A stretch of 64,000 nucleotides of DNA. Source: Bacillota bacterium (lineage in GTDB: Bacteria > Bacillota > Clostridia > Lachnospirales > Lachnospiraceae). The stretch covers positions 124,001-188,000 of the forward strand of contig JAFAGA010000032.1 of the NCBI GenBank assembly GCA_023423045.1, given 5' to 3'. The notes under the pieces are model-generated. The model was given only the letters and a program-made list of their open reading frames with translations. It did no database searches and was not told the DNA's origin. The translations under genes were made by a program, and so were the position numbers. Position 1 is the stretch's first letter; each line of letters begins with the position of its first letter. Positions 1 through 8,275 of this stretch are shown piece after piece.

Positions 1-612
1 GACGGCTGTGCTATGGTTAATTTTGAAGACTTTGAGAAGATCATTGATAAGCTCGGCGGACTGGAGCTGACACTGACTTCAGGAGAAGCCAGATATCTGA
101 ATAGTACAAATTATATCTCGAAGCCGCAATATCGCAATGTACGCGCCGGCACCCAGCATATGAACGGCAATCAGGTATTGGGCTATGCCCGTGTCCGTAA
201 GAGAGCAACTATTACGGGTAACAATAATGATTATGGACGTACGGACAGACATCGAATTGTACTGAATGCTATTTTTGAGAAATATAAGACGAAGAGCAAG
301 GTGGATCTTGCCACCATAATGCTCGGTCTCCTGCCCATGATTACAACAGATATTGACAGCGATAATTTTGAGCTTCTATTGAATGCCTTCATCGAGATGG
401 GCACCATGGAAATCACCCAGATGAGAATACCGGCAGACGGAACATTTACGGATAATGTGAAGGTACGCGGTATGGATGTACTCATTCCGGATTTACAGGA
501 AAATGTTAAAATTCTACATAATTTCATTTTCGGGGAAGATACGAATGATGCCGCTGGTACAACCCAAACAGCAGAAGCATCGGAGGCGCCGTCACCTGGT
601 ACGGGTAACTAA
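1..612 (+). CDS. LytR-CpsA-Psr (LCP) family protein, C-terminal part
   Basis: The reading frame is open to the window edge (the first codons read D-G-C-A before the first Met at 13), so the 5' end of the gene lies outside. The visible part starts in the middle of the LCP catalytic fold: a VNFEDFEKIIDKLGGLEL stretch, then NGNQVLGYARVRKR and an arginine-rich R-T-D-R-H-R segment that in the family contacts the pyrophosphate of the lipid donor. Family members are membrane-anchored ligases that move glycopolymers from undecaprenyl pyrophosphate to peptidoglycan outside the cell. The last 25 residues are a Thr/Ala/Pro-rich tail without a fold. An M23 peptidase follows 242 bp downstream, which fits a cell-wall neighbourhood. 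Confidence 0.85.
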   Translation, partial: DGCAMVNFEDFEKIIDKLGGLELTLTSGEARYLNSTNYISKPQYRNVRAGTQHMNGNQVLGYARVRKRATITGNNNDYGRTDRHRIVLNAIFEKYKTKSKVDLATIMLGLLPMITTDIDSDNFELLLNAFIEMGTMEITQMRIPADGTFTDNVKVRGMDVLIPDLQENVKILHNFIFGEDTNDAAGTTQTAEASEAPSPGTGN

Positions 613-684
613 TCCGGAATATCTATAAAATATTTTGTTCTAATCAATTACGAAGCAGCAAGGAAATGACAGCTCATCATGTAT

Positions 685-725
685 AAGTGCATCAGGCATC
701 GGAACAAGGATGTCTGTATGCACTT
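685..725 (+). terminator. Long hairpin after the LCP gene, possible terminator
   Basis: AAGTGCAT plus CAGGCATC pair with GATGTCTG plus ATGCACTT across an 8-nt loop (GGAACAAG), with one bulged T and one G-T pair. The stem is strong, but no T run follows it, so termination is uncertain. The rest of the 613-854 gap shows no gene. Confidence 0.4.
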
Positions 726-854
726 TACTCATGCACCATGCTGACAGTCGATACAATATGCAGCAAGAGCAGTCTGTGTTCGAAGGTTATATTCATTCCA
801 ACCGGGACATATAATTATTTGTCCTAAAGTCTTTGATTGGAGTGTGATTAAAAC

Positions 855-1796
855 ATGGGCCAGGCATGGTATACTAATAAGCGTAGAAGCAGAATGAGGA
901 AAATACAAAATTATGCGGATGCACTGCTGTTGATATTTCTGATGCTGCCTGCGATTATCATTACCGGTTTGCAATTAAATACGATGTCAACAAAGCTGTT
1001 CCTGCGTGATATGGAACGGCGGGGAGTTAACTATGATGCCTTTCGTGAACTGAAAATAGAGGAAGGGACTCTTGAGCAGGCCCGGATCAGAATGGAAAAG
1101 CTTACACAGAAGCACGGCTATCTGCGACAGTCGGAGGAAATCGATCCGATTGCATACCTGACCTTCAGTATGCTGGCCAGATCCTTTGAGCTGGAGACGG
1201 AGGAGCTGGTGGATGAGAAGCTTTTTTTGAAGGGCATCGCCTCCATCGGTCCATCCCAGGGTTATCAGCGGCTATATGGCTATTATAAAGCGATTTTTCA
1301 GGATCTGGAGTATTTTCCGGTTCCCCGGATAGAGGGAAATACTTCGGATATCTCCTTTTCGGATACCTGGAGTGAACCCCGAAGCTACGGAGGAAACCGC
1401 AAACATGAGGGAACCGATATTATGGCTGGGAACCATGCCAGGGGATATTATCCGATCATCAGCATAACAGAGGGGATTGTTGAGAAGATGGGATGGCTGG
1501 AGCAGGGAGGCTACCGGATCGGGGTGCGCTCTCCGGCCGGCGGGTATTTTTATTATGCTCATCTTGCTTCTTACGCCCCCGGGTTGAAGGAAGGAGATCC
1601 GGTGCTGGCAGGACAGCTTCTGGGCTTCATGGGAGACAGCGGTTATGGTGCCGAGGGAACTGTCGGAAAATTCGATGTGCATCTGCATCTTGGAATCTAT
1701 GTGGATACCAGTGCAGGAGAACTGAGCGTCAATCCCTATCATGTCCTGAAGATGCTGGAGAGCCGCAGACTAAGCTATTCCGGCTATCTCAGGTAA
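855..1796 (+). CDS. M23 family metallopeptidase, membrane-anchored
   Basis: Predicted zinc-dependent peptidoglycan endopeptidase, 313 residues. One hydrophobic segment near residues 22-40 (LLLIFLMLPAIIITGLQL) anchors it with the catalytic domain outside. The C-terminal M23 (LytM/peptidase) domain shows the zinc and catalytic residues: H184 and D188 in KHEGTDIM, and H276/H278 in DVHLHLG. The middle part (about residues 45-140) is unassigned. The start at 855 has GGAGTG about 10 nt upstream; a second in-frame ATG at 894 would give 300 residues starting MRKIQNYAD, directly before the membrane segment, and is also possible. It follows the LCP gene on the same strand. Function in wall remodelling is inferred from the family. 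Confidence 0.85.
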   Translation: MGQAWYTNKRRSRMRKIQNYADALLLIFLMLPAIIITGLQLNTMSTKLFLRDMERRGVNYDAFRELKIEEGTLEQARIRMEKLTQKHGYLRQSEEIDPIAYLTFSMLARSFELETEELVDEKLFLKGIASIGPSQGYQRLYGYYKAIFQDLEYFPVPRIEGNTSDISFSDTWSEPRSYGGNRKHEGTDIMAGNHARGYYPIISITEGIVEKMGWLEQGGYRIGVRSPAGGYFYYAHLASYAPGLKEGDPVLAGQLLGFMGDSGYGAEGTVGKFDVHLHLGIYVDTSAGELSVNPYHVLKMLESRRLSYSGYLR

Positions 1797-1864
1797 GGAT
1801 GCCTAAGGGATTTTGCGCGTAAAGGATTTTCTATCAATGCATTACTTTCTATTTGTGGGTGATT

Positions 1865-1982
1865 ATGGTATAATGAAAGCGTAGGTGAGCAGTGCGAGAA
1901 GAGCACTCGCACAGCGAGCTTGCTTGTAAGCATGCGATCGGAGCTGGAGATCATGAATACGGTTTATGTTCATGATATAATA
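1865..1982 (+). repeat. Dispersed leader repeat, copy 1
   Basis: This intergenic element occurs again at 44935-45029, with a shorter relative at 27224-27250. It starts with TATAATGAAAGCGTAG, continues through a variable GC-rich part (22 nt longer than copy 2), then GCTTGCTTGTAAGCATGC, GATCGGAGCTGGAGATCATG, and closes with TCATGATATAAT. The first TATAAT (1870-1875) may be a -10 box, although I see no good -35 for this copy. The rest of the 1797-2096 gap holds AT-rich sequence with inverted ATA/TAT runs around 1990-2045 and no gene. The next gene is the cysteine desulfurase at 2097. Confidence 0.7.
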
Positions 1983-2096
1983 TCGGCAGATATTATACTA
2001 CTCATATATGAGTATGCGTATATACCATACTCGTTTATGATTATGGTATCCCAGATTAAGTGTCCGGAGCGATCCGGAGCAGGGATGGAGTAAACA

Positions 2097-3287
2097 ATGG
2101 AGATATATTTAGATAATTCAGCAACAACAAAGGTGACAGAAGGGGTTAGAGATAAGGTATTGCAGGTTCTGTATGAGGACTATGGGAACCCCTCCTCAAT
2201 GCATCGTCTGGGAGTCCAGGCAGAGCAGCATATGAAAGATGCCGCGGCAATCATTGCCTCCAGTTTGAAGGTGGAACCCAAGGAGATTTTCTTCACTTCC
2301 GGAGGGACGGAAGCCAATAATCTGGCTCTGATCGGGACAGCATTTGCAAACAGACGCCGAGGTAATCACATCATCACCACCAGGATAGAGCATCCGTCCG
2401 TACATCAGCCTCTGGTACATCTGGAGGAGTCGGGCTTTGAGGTCAGCTTTGCACCGGTGGACAGTGCGGGAAGACTCATAAAAGAGAAGCTTTTTGAGCT
2501 GGTGAAGGAGAATACCATTATGGTATCCCTGATGTATGTGAATAATGAGATCGGAGCGGTACAGGATATTAATGAGCTGGCCAGGGAGCTAAAGAGCAGG
2601 AAGAAGGATATCATTCTTCATGTGGACGGGGTCCAGGCATTTGGAAAGTATAAAATCTATCCTAAACGGGAAGGAATTGATCTTTTTTCTTTCAGCGGCC
2701 ACAAGATACACGGCCCTAAGGGGATTGGAGCCCTTTATGTCAATGAGAAGATAAGAATCAATCCGATTGTATTTGGCGGCGGGCATCAGAAGGGCCTTCG
2801 TTCCGGAACAGAGAATGTACCGGGGATCGCCGGCTTGGGACAAGCTGTGTCTGAGCTTTTTACGGACTTTGATTCTAAGACCTCCCGGATGTATCTCCTG
2901 AAGCAAAGATTTCTCCGGGAGGTAAGCCAATTAGCTGATGTTACGGTGAATGGTGTTCCCATGGGATGCACTCCGGATTATGAGCTGGAGCAGCTGAAAA
3001 TGACTGCGCCCCATATTATGAGCGTGAACTTTGAAGGAGTCCGCAGCGAAGTGTTTTTGCATGCGTTAGAGGAAAGAGGAGTATATGTATCCTCCGGCTC
3101 TGCCTGCAGCTCGCATCATGCTACCCCCAGCGTAACACTGGCGGCAATCGGAATGGAGAAGAAACTGATGGATTCTACACTGCGTTTCTCCATGTCCGGT
3201 ATGACAACAGAGGAAGAGATTGATTATACGGTGGAGCAAATCAAGGAGCTGCTGCCCGTTTTAAGAAGATATACCCGTAAGAAATAA
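2097..3287 (+). CDS. Cysteine desulfurase (NifS/IscS family), probable partner of ThiI
   Basis: PLP enzyme of 396 residues that takes sulfur from L-cysteine and holds it as a persulfide. The PLP lysine sits in SFSGHKIHGPKG, the substrate arginine region is GGHQKGLRSGTENV, and the persulfide cysteine is in SSGSACSSHHATPS near the C-terminus. The short N-terminus (MEIYLDNSATTKV) is typical of the family. It lies 47 bp upstream of thiI, with no U-type scaffold gene nearby. In Bacillus, NifZ is a desulfurase dedicated to ThiI, and this arrangement is the same. The start at 2097 follows GGATGGAG about 6 nt upstream. Its leader contains dispersed repeat copy 1. A second desulfurase lies at 16098. 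Confidence 0.9.
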   Translation: MEIYLDNSATTKVTEGVRDKVLQVLYEDYGNPSSMHRLGVQAEQHMKDAAAIIASSLKVEPKEIFFTSGGTEANNLALIGTAFANRRRGNHIITTRIEHPSVHQPLVHLEESGFEVSFAPVDSAGRLIKEKLFELVKENTIMVSLMYVNNEIGAVQDINELARELKSRKKDIILHVDGVQAFGKYKIYPKREGIDLFSFSGHKIHGPKGIGALYVNEKIRINPIVFGGGHQKGLRSGTENVPGIAGLGQAVSELFTDFDSKTSRMYLLKQRFLREVSQLADVTVNGVPMGCTPDYELEQLKMTAPHIMSVNFEGVRSEVFLHALEERGVYVSSGSACSSHHATPSVTLAAIGMEKKLMDSTLRFSMSGMTTEEEIDYTVEQIKELLPVLRRYTRKK

Positions 3288-3334
3288 GGAACGAAACCTG
3301 ATAATAACGTGAATAACACGTGGATGGAGGAAAG

Positions 3335-4507
3335 ATGTTTAAAGCATTTTTAATAAAATACGCAGAGATAGGATTGAAGGGCAATAACCGTTATATTTTT
3401 GAGAATGCCCTGCGGGACAGGATTAAGGAGGCTCTGGCTCCTCTTGGTGAGTACCAGGTAAGTAAGGAACAGGGAAGAGTGTTCGTGGAATGCCCTGCGG
3501 AATATGATTATGAAGAGACTGTGGATGCCCTGCAAAAGGTTTTCGGAATTTCGTCTATTTGTCCCGTAGCTGTCATTGAAAGCTCGAATTGGGAGCTTTT
3601 GACCAAGGGAGTGGGCGATTATGTGGAGGCAATGTACCCTGACCGGAACTTCACCTTCAAAGTGGAGGCAAAGCGTGCGGATAAGAATTATCAGTATACT
3701 TCTCCGGAGATTTGCATCGAGATGGGTGCCTATCTGTTAAAGCGTTTTCCTGAGCTTAAGGTGGATGTGCATGAGCCTTCCGTGAGAGTTACCGTTGAGG
3801 TTCGCACCAAATGCTATGTATATTCCATCGTTATTCCCGGACTGGGAGGTATGCCGGTCGGCAGCAACGGCAAAGCGATGCTCTTGTTATCCGGCGGAAT
3901 TGACAGCCCGGTGGCCGGATATATGATATCAAAACGGGGAGTATCCCTGGCCGCCACCTATTTTCATGCCCCGCCCTATACCAGTGACAGGGCGAAGCAG
4001 AAGGTAGTGGATCTGGCCAAGAAGATATCCAAGTATACCGGCAGCATGAAGCTGTTTGTTGTGAATTTTACGGATATCCAGCTATATATCTATGAGCAGT
4101 GCCCTCATGAGGAGCTGACCATTATTATGCGAAGATATATGATGCGGATTGCAGAAGCCCTTGCGCAGAAGGAAGAGTGCATGGGGCTGATCACCGGAGA
4201 AAGCATCGGCCAGGTGGCGAGTCAGACAATGCAGAGTCTGGCGGCAACCAATGAGGTATGCACGATGCCCGTATACCGGCCCTTGATCGCCTTTGATAAG
4301 AAGGATATTGTAGAGATAGCGAAGAAGATTGACACCTTTGAGACCTCCATTCAGCCTTTTGAGGATTGCTGTACCATCTTTGTTGCAAAGCATCCGGTTA
4401 CCAAGCCAAGCATTAAGGTGATCAATCGATCCGAAGAGAAGCTGGAAGAGAAAATTAACCAGTTGATAGAGATAGCGTTGAATACAATAGAGGTTATTAC
4501 CGTCTGA
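3335..4507 (+). CDS. thiI: tRNA uracil 4-sulfurtransferase ThiI
   Basis: Enzyme for 4-thiouridine at tRNA position 8, possibly also thiazole synthesis. It adenylates the uridine and accepts persulfide sulfur. The 390-residue protein has an N-terminal ferredoxin-like and THUMP region (about 1-165) and a PP-loop ATPase domain opening with LLLSGGIDSPVAGYM. A PFEDCCTIFVAKHP segment near the C-terminus carries the conserved cysteine. It stops there: the rhodanese domain of the E. coli protein is missing, as in Bacillus, where the sulfur comes directly from NifZ. The start is the ATG at 3335, 4 nt after GGAGG; an in-frame GTG at 3320 lies before that ribosome site and is unlikely. Probably co-transcribed with the desulfurase 47 bp upstream. 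Confidence 0.93.
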   Translation: MFKAFLIKYAEIGLKGNNRYIFENALRDRIKEALAPLGEYQVSKEQGRVFVECPAEYDYEETVDALQKVFGISSICPVAVIESSNWELLTKGVGDYVEAMYPDRNFTFKVEAKRADKNYQYTSPEICIEMGAYLLKRFPELKVDVHEPSVRVTVEVRTKCYVYSIVIPGLGGMPVGSNGKAMLLLSGGIDSPVAGYMISKRGVSLAATYFHAPPYTSDRAKQKVVDLAKKISKYTGSMKLFVVNFTDIQLYIYEQCPHEELTIIMRRYMMRIAEALAQKEECMGLITGESIGQVASQTMQSLAATNEVCTMPVYRPLIAFDKKDIVEIAKKIDTFETSIQPFEDCCTIFVAKHPVTKPSIKVINRSEEKLEEKINQLIEIALNTIEVITV

Positions 4508-4519
4508 TAATTGGTTTTT

Positions 4520-4559
4520 TGTATAATAAAATAGGGGCTGCCATAACCGGCAACCCCTA
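4520..4559 (-). terminator. Terminator of the HPr-like gene (minus strand)
   Basis: On the minus strand AGGGGTTGCC pairs with GGCAGCCCCT (one C-A mismatch) around a 6-nt loop, followed by ATTTTATTATA. It sits between the convergent ends of thiI and the HPr-like gene and may act for both. Confidence 0.6.
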
Positions 4560-4573
4560 GACATAACATTTCA

Positions 4574-4807
4574 TTATTCAACAATGTAAGGCTTTAAAAT
4601 TGCAAGGATGCTTTCCATATTTTCCTCACTATGAATATTTAAATCAATATTCTTGGACAAATCAAGGCTGAATATGCCCATAATGGATTTTGCATCTATA
4701 ACGTATCTACCGGAAACCAGGTCAAAATCGGAATCAAATTTTGTCACGTCATTTACGAAAGCCTTAACCTTATCGATTGAATTTAAAGAAATCTTTACGG
4801 TCTTCAT
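4574..4807 (-). CDS. HPr-family protein without the active-site histidine
   Basis: A 77-residue protein with the HPr fold. Residues from KFDSDFDLVSGRY to AKSIMGIFSLDLSK match the second half of the PTS phosphocarrier HPr, including the regulatory serine of the KSIMG(V/I) motif (Ser46 in HPr). The N-terminal IHARPA motif with the phosphorylated His15 is absent; the matching stretch reads NSIDKVKAFVNDV. It therefore cannot carry PTS phosphate in the usual way, but a Crh-like role (phosphorylation on the serine, binding to a regulator) is possible. It is monocistronic, convergent with thiI, with its own promoter at 4839-4867 and a ribosome site AAAGGAGGAG before the start. Confidence 0.8.
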   Translation of the reverse strand: MKTVKISLNSIDKVKAFVNDVTKFDSDFDLVSGRYVIDAKSIMGIFSLDLSKNIDLNIHSEENMESILAILKPYIVE

Positions 4808-4838
4808 TAAGAACTCCTCCTTTATTCAGTATATGTAT

Positions 4839-4867
4839 ATACTATAATTTACCTAATTAAAAGTCAA
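4839..4867 (-). promoter_or_regulatory. Sigma-A-type promoter for the HPr-like gene
   Basis: On the minus strand TTGACT (4862-4867) is followed after 17 nt by TAGTAT (4839-4844). It is 32 nt upstream of the gene start. Confidence 0.55.
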
Positions 4868-4982
4868 TATACAAAGTTCATAAAAAATAAAGGGGAAAGT
4901 TGTACAGGAAGGTAGAATGCCTGTTTATATTCCGCAAAGAGCATTGATTAAAAGTGTTATTAGAGAAAGGATATTGAGATAC

Positions 4983-6347
4983 ATGAAGAAAACAGTGGCT
5001 TTTTTAAGCCTGGGCTGCAAGGTGAACTCCTATGAAACAGAAGCGATGCGCACAATGTTTGAGACAGCTGGTTATGCTGTTGCAGATTTTAAGGATATCG
5101 CAGATGTCTATGTGGTAAACACCTGTACCGTAACCAATATAGCAGACCGCAAATCCCGTCAGATGCTGCATCAGGCGAAGAACAGAAATCCCCAGGCGAT
5201 TATCGCGGCTGTCGGATGTTATGTCCAGGCGGCGGAAGAAGTGCTTCTTGCCGACAGTGCAGTTGATCTTGTGATCGGCAATAATAAAAAATCCGACATC
5301 GTAGCTATGGTGGAGCGGTGCATGGACAGTAGCAATAAAGAAGAATTGGTAGTGGATATCAACGATGAGAGGGATTATGAAGAGCTTCATGTGATCACCA
5401 CGATGGATAAGACCAGAGCCTTTATTAAGATTCAGGATGGCTGCAACCGTTTCTGCTCCTATTGTATCATTCCCTATGTCAGGGGAAGGGTCAGAAGCAG
5501 GAAGGAAGAGGATATCCTGCAGGAGATTTCGGAATTGGTGAAAAAGGGCTATCAGGAATTTGTCCTGACCGGCATTCATATTTCTTCCTACGGAACCGAT
5601 TTGCTGAAATCCCGGAATGCTGAGGGGGACCAAAAAGAGCCGGAATTAGAGGAGGGTATAACTCCTCTGGCGGGGCTGATTGTAAAAATTGGTGAGATCC
5701 AAGGCATAGAACGCATTCGTCTGGGCTCGCTGGAACCCAGGATTATTACAAAGGAATTTCTGGATGCGGTTGTGGGGGTGAAGCAGTTTTGTCCGCATTT
5801 TCACCTTTCTCTCCAGAGCGGCAGTGATGCTGTTCTAAAGAGAATGAACCGCAAATACAGCGCAGCGGAGTACTATGACAGAGTGGGCCTGATCCGGCAG
5901 TATTTTGAGCTTCCCTCCTTCACAACGGATGTTATTGTGGGCTTTCCCGGAGAGACGGAGGAGGAGTTTCAGCAGACTTTGGACTTTGTAAAGAGTATTG
6001 GCTTCGCCCGCATACATGTATTCAAATATTCCAAAAGAGCCGGTACCAAGGCGGCAGAGATGCAGGATCAGATTCCTGAGAATATCAAAAATCAGAGAAG
6101 CGATCGTCTGATTGCCCTCTCAAATTCCATGGCGGAGGAATATCATGTCAGGTTTTTGGGCAGAATAGAGAAAATTCTCTTTGAAGAAACCATAGAAGTC
6201 GGGGGAGTTAAATATCAGATCGGTCACAACGAGCGTTACCTGAAGCTGGCGCTGCCGGAGGAGATGGAGCTATCCAACCAGCTGCTGGAGGGGAGGGTTA
6301 CCGGGTTACTAAATGAGGAAATACTCCTTTGCGAAAAAACTCAATAA
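4983..6347 (+). CDS. mtaB: tRNA N6-threonylcarbamoyladenosine(37) methylthiotransferase MtaB
   Basis: Radical SAM methylthiotransferase converting t6A37 to ms2t6A37 in ANN-decoding tRNAs. It has the N-terminal UPF0004 domain with three cluster cysteines (SLGCKVN, VNTCTVT, AVGCY), the radical SAM CxxxCxxC in DGCNRFCSYCIIPYVRGR, and a C-terminal TRAM region. Of the methylthiotransferases the GCKVN signature fits MtaB rather than MiaB or RimO. I choose the ATG at 4983 (MKKTVAFLSLGCKV, 454 residues), because relatives begin at this point. An in-frame ATG at 4917 also has a good AGGAAGG site and would add 22 residues, so the start is not settled. Confidence 0.92.
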   Translation: MKKTVAFLSLGCKVNSYETEAMRTMFETAGYAVADFKDIADVYVVNTCTVTNIADRKSRQMLHQAKNRNPQAIIAAVGCYVQAAEEVLLADSAVDLVIGNNKKSDIVAMVERCMDSSNKEELVVDINDERDYEELHVITTMDKTRAFIKIQDGCNRFCSYCIIPYVRGRVRSRKEEDILQEISELVKKGYQEFVLTGIHISSYGTDLLKSRNAEGDQKEPELEEGITPLAGLIVKIGEIQGIERIRLGSLEPRIITKEFLDAVVGVKQFCPHFHLSLQSGSDAVLKRMNRKYSAAEYYDRVGLIRQYFELPSFTTDVIVGFPGETEEEFQQTLDFVKSIGFARIHVFKYSKRAGTKAAEMQDQIPENIKNQRSDRLIALSNSMAEEYHVRFLGRIEKILFEETIEVGGVKYQIGHNERYLKLALPEEMELSNQLLEGRVTGLLNEEILLCEKTQ

Positions 6348-6471
6348 ATTAATCATTGAATTATATCATTGAATTTTTTGTTCAAATATATTAATATATA
6401 ATTATATAGATTCTTTATTATTCGGCAGGCTGTATGGTGAACGATCTAATATGATAAGAGGAAGTGATTCA

Positions 6472-6741
6472 ATGCAGAAAATAAACAATACGCAATATTT
6501 TAAAGTACAAAAAGATACAGAGGTTATTGTCGGTGAAGTAATTCGTACCGTCTATTCCGCTCTGACGGAAAAGGGTTATAATCCGGTGAACCAAATTGTA
6601 GGGTATGTTATGTCGGGAGACCCGACCTACATAACGAGTCATAAGGGAGCCAGAAGCCTGATTATGAAGGTTGAGCGGGATGAGATTATTGAAGAGTTGT
6701 TACGTTTTTACATTGAGAACGAGATCCGGCATGCGGAATAA
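6472..6741 (+). CDS. ireB: IreB family regulatory protein (UPF0297/DUF965)
   Basis: Small cytosolic protein of 89 residues. The core TVYSALTEKGYNPVNQIVGY, then MSGDPTYITSHKGAR and MKVERDEIIEELLRFY, is the almost invariant UPF0297 family sequence. In Enterococcus, IreB is phosphorylated by the kinase IreK and limits cephalosporin resistance. The start at 6472 follows GAGGAAG by 7 nt; an ATG 21 nt upstream lacks such a site. It opens the conserved IreB-RuvX-DUF1292 block. Confidence 0.9.
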   Translation: MQKINNTQYFKVQKDTEVIVGEVIRTVYSALTEKGYNPVNQIVGYVMSGDPTYITSHKGARSLIMKVERDEIIEELLRFYIENEIRHAE

Positions 6742-6883
6742 TAATGTCTGATGATATTATTATTCTGTGCCGAAGGAAGTAAGTGTGCATAAATAACACA
6801 AAGTGCTGCATGCTATAAGCACTTGTGATTATATTGGCGCCGAATAACGTGAGTGTGCATCTTGGTGTGAAGAATTATATACC

Positions 6884-6966
6884 ATGGACGCTTACGGATA
6901 TGTTATTACGCCGGCAGCAGGAAGCAGCAGGTATGGACTGCATTTTAGAGACCAGGCAGCGTCCAT
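6884..6966 (+). other. Long-range inverted repeat in the ruvX leader
   Basis: ATGGACGCT (6884-6892) is perfectly complementary to AGCGTCCAT (6958-6966), which ends close to the GGAGGTAGGA ribosome site of ruvX. The 6742-6981 gap (240 bp) also contains a small AGTGCT/AGCACT hairpin near 6800-6825 and no convincing gene. Confidence 0.4.
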
Positions 6967-6981
6967 ATCATGGAGGTAGGA

Positions 6982-7437
6982 ATGAAGAGAATCATGGGGC
7001 TGGATTATGGCTCTGTAACGGTCGGGGTAGCAATCAGTGACACTTTGGGATTAACTGCCCAGGGAATTGAAGTCATCCGAAGGAAGCAGGAGAATAAATT
7101 ACGTCAAACCTTTGCCAGAATCGAGGCTCTGATCGAAGAGTATGAGGTGGGCAAGATTGTACTCGGCTATCCCAAGCATCTGAATAATACAGTAGGGGAA
7201 CGAGCGCTGAAATCGGAGGAATTTGCTGAAAAGCTGAGACAAAGAACCGGTCTCGAGATAGAACTTTGGGATGAGCGCCTTACAACAGTAGCGGCCCATC
7301 AGGTGCTTGATCAAGGCGGACTTGGTTATCAGGAAAAAGCATTGGTCGTGGATAAATTGGCAGCGGTGATTATATTGCAGGGATATTTGGATAAACTTTA
7401 TTTTATGAAAGAGGAAGAAAAGGATTATGAATCATAG
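6982..7437 (+). CDS. ruvX: Holliday junction resolvase-like protein RuvX/YqgF
   Basis: RNase H-fold nuclease family protein of 151 residues, named for Holliday junction resolution and also implicated in 16S rRNA 5' processing. The conserved first acidic residue is in MGLDYGSVTVGVAISD, followed by IVLGYPKHLNNTVG and the ELWDERLTTVAA motif, then a late acidic residue in VDKLAAVIILQGYL. The start at 6982 follows GGAGGTAGGA; an ATG at 6970 lies before it. The 3' end overlaps the DUF1292 gene by 11 bp, indicating translational coupling. Confidence 0.93.
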   Translation: MKRIMGLDYGSVTVGVAISDTLGLTAQGIEVIRRKQENKLRQTFARIEALIEEYEVGKIVLGYPKHLNNTVGERALKSEEFAEKLRQRTGLEIELWDERLTTVAAHQVLDQGGLGYQEKALVVDKLAAVIILQGYLDKLYFMKEEEKDYES

Positions 7438-7699
7438 ACCGGATGAGATCAGCTTCATCACAGAGGATGGTGAAGAGGTTATGTTTCAAGTATTGGAACA
7501 GACGAGACTGGGCGGAATGGATTACCTCTTGGTCAGTACGACCGCAGAAGAGGGCGAGGAAGCCGAGGCTCTTATTTTAAAGGATATTTCCGAGGATACC
7601 GATGAAGAAGCGGTATACGACATTGTTGAGGATGAGGAAGAGCTGCAGTCTGTGGCAGCTATCTTCAAAGAATTATTGGATGATATTGAATTATATTAA
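7427..7699 (+). CDS. DUF1292 protein (YrzB-like)
   Basis: A 90-residue, strongly acidic protein. The opening ISFITEDGEEVMFQVLEQT and following YLLVST match DUF1292 proteins, which have no settled function. The C-terminal half is rich in Glu and Asp. Its start lies inside the end of ruvX, as in many Firmicutes, where IreB, RuvX and DUF1292 form one operon. Confidence in the family is high, in the role low. Confidence 0.88.
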   Translation: MNHRPDEISFITEDGEEVMFQVLEQTRLGGMDYLLVSTTAEEGEEAEALILKDISEDTDEEAVYDIVEDEEELQSVAAIFKELLDDIELY

Positions 7700-7735
7700 A
7701 TGCATAGATAGGATTAGATGAAAATAGGTGATGAT

Positions 7736-8212
7736 ATGCCTGATAGCCAGGAACAGTTTAAGAGTTTGTTGAAACAAAACGGACTGAAGGTTACTACCCA
7801 GAGAGTGGCAATACTGGAGGTATTAAGCAGTAGACCGGGGATGCATCTGACTGCGGAGGAAATTTATGATTACGTCAGGGAAAAGTATCCGGAGATCGGT
7901 ATCGCTACTGTTTATCGTACAATTCAAGTATTATCAGAATTAAATCTAATAGATAAATTGAATCTTGATGATGGATATGTGCGTTATGAAATCAGCAAAG
8001 GAAGCAGCGAAGATGCTTCCCACCATCATCATCATTTGATATGTCTGGAATGCGGTACTGTATACGCGTTTCAAGATGACCTGTTGGAAAAATTGGAGGA
8101 ACGGATCATGGAAACCATGGAATTCCAGGTGGTAGACCATGAAGTTAAGCTTTACGGCCATTGCAGAAAATGCAGCAAAAAAGTTACAGGTAATGAATCT
8201 GTTAGAGTCTAA
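7736..8212 (+). CDS. Fur-family metal-responsive repressor
   Basis: Transcription factor of 158 residues. The N-terminal winged helix carries KVTTQRVAILEVLSS and the recognition segment IGIATVYRTIQVL. The dimerisation domain has a histidine run (SHHHHHLICLECG) and two CxxC pairs (CLECG, CRKCS) for structural zinc. I cannot tell Fur, PerR and Zur apart by eye. The ATG at 7736 follows AGGTGAT by a few nt; the ATG at 7718 is a weaker alternative (164 residues). It sits inside the IreB-to-TrhP block, 36 nt after DUF1292, so it is probably part of that operon, which is not its position in Bacillus. Confidence 0.88.
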   Translation: MPDSQEQFKSLLKQNGLKVTTQRVAILEVLSSRPGMHLTAEEIYDYVREKYPEIGIATVYRTIQVLSELNLIDKLNLDDGYVRYEISKGSSEDASHHHHHLICLECGTVYAFQDDLLEKLEERIMETMEFQVVDHEVKLYGHCRKCSKKVTGNESVRV

Positions 8213-8275
8213 TATTATCATATGCACTTAGTTAATGGATAAAGAAAGTACATAAACCATTGGAGGTGCAGTTAT

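Noticed and set aside
729..974. Minus-strand open frame of 81 codons
   Set aside because: No ribosome site and no family likeness; it overlaps the M23 gene start.
6825..7040. 71-codon frame in the ruvX leader
   Set aside because: It runs into ruvX in another frame, has no family features, and has no ribosome site.
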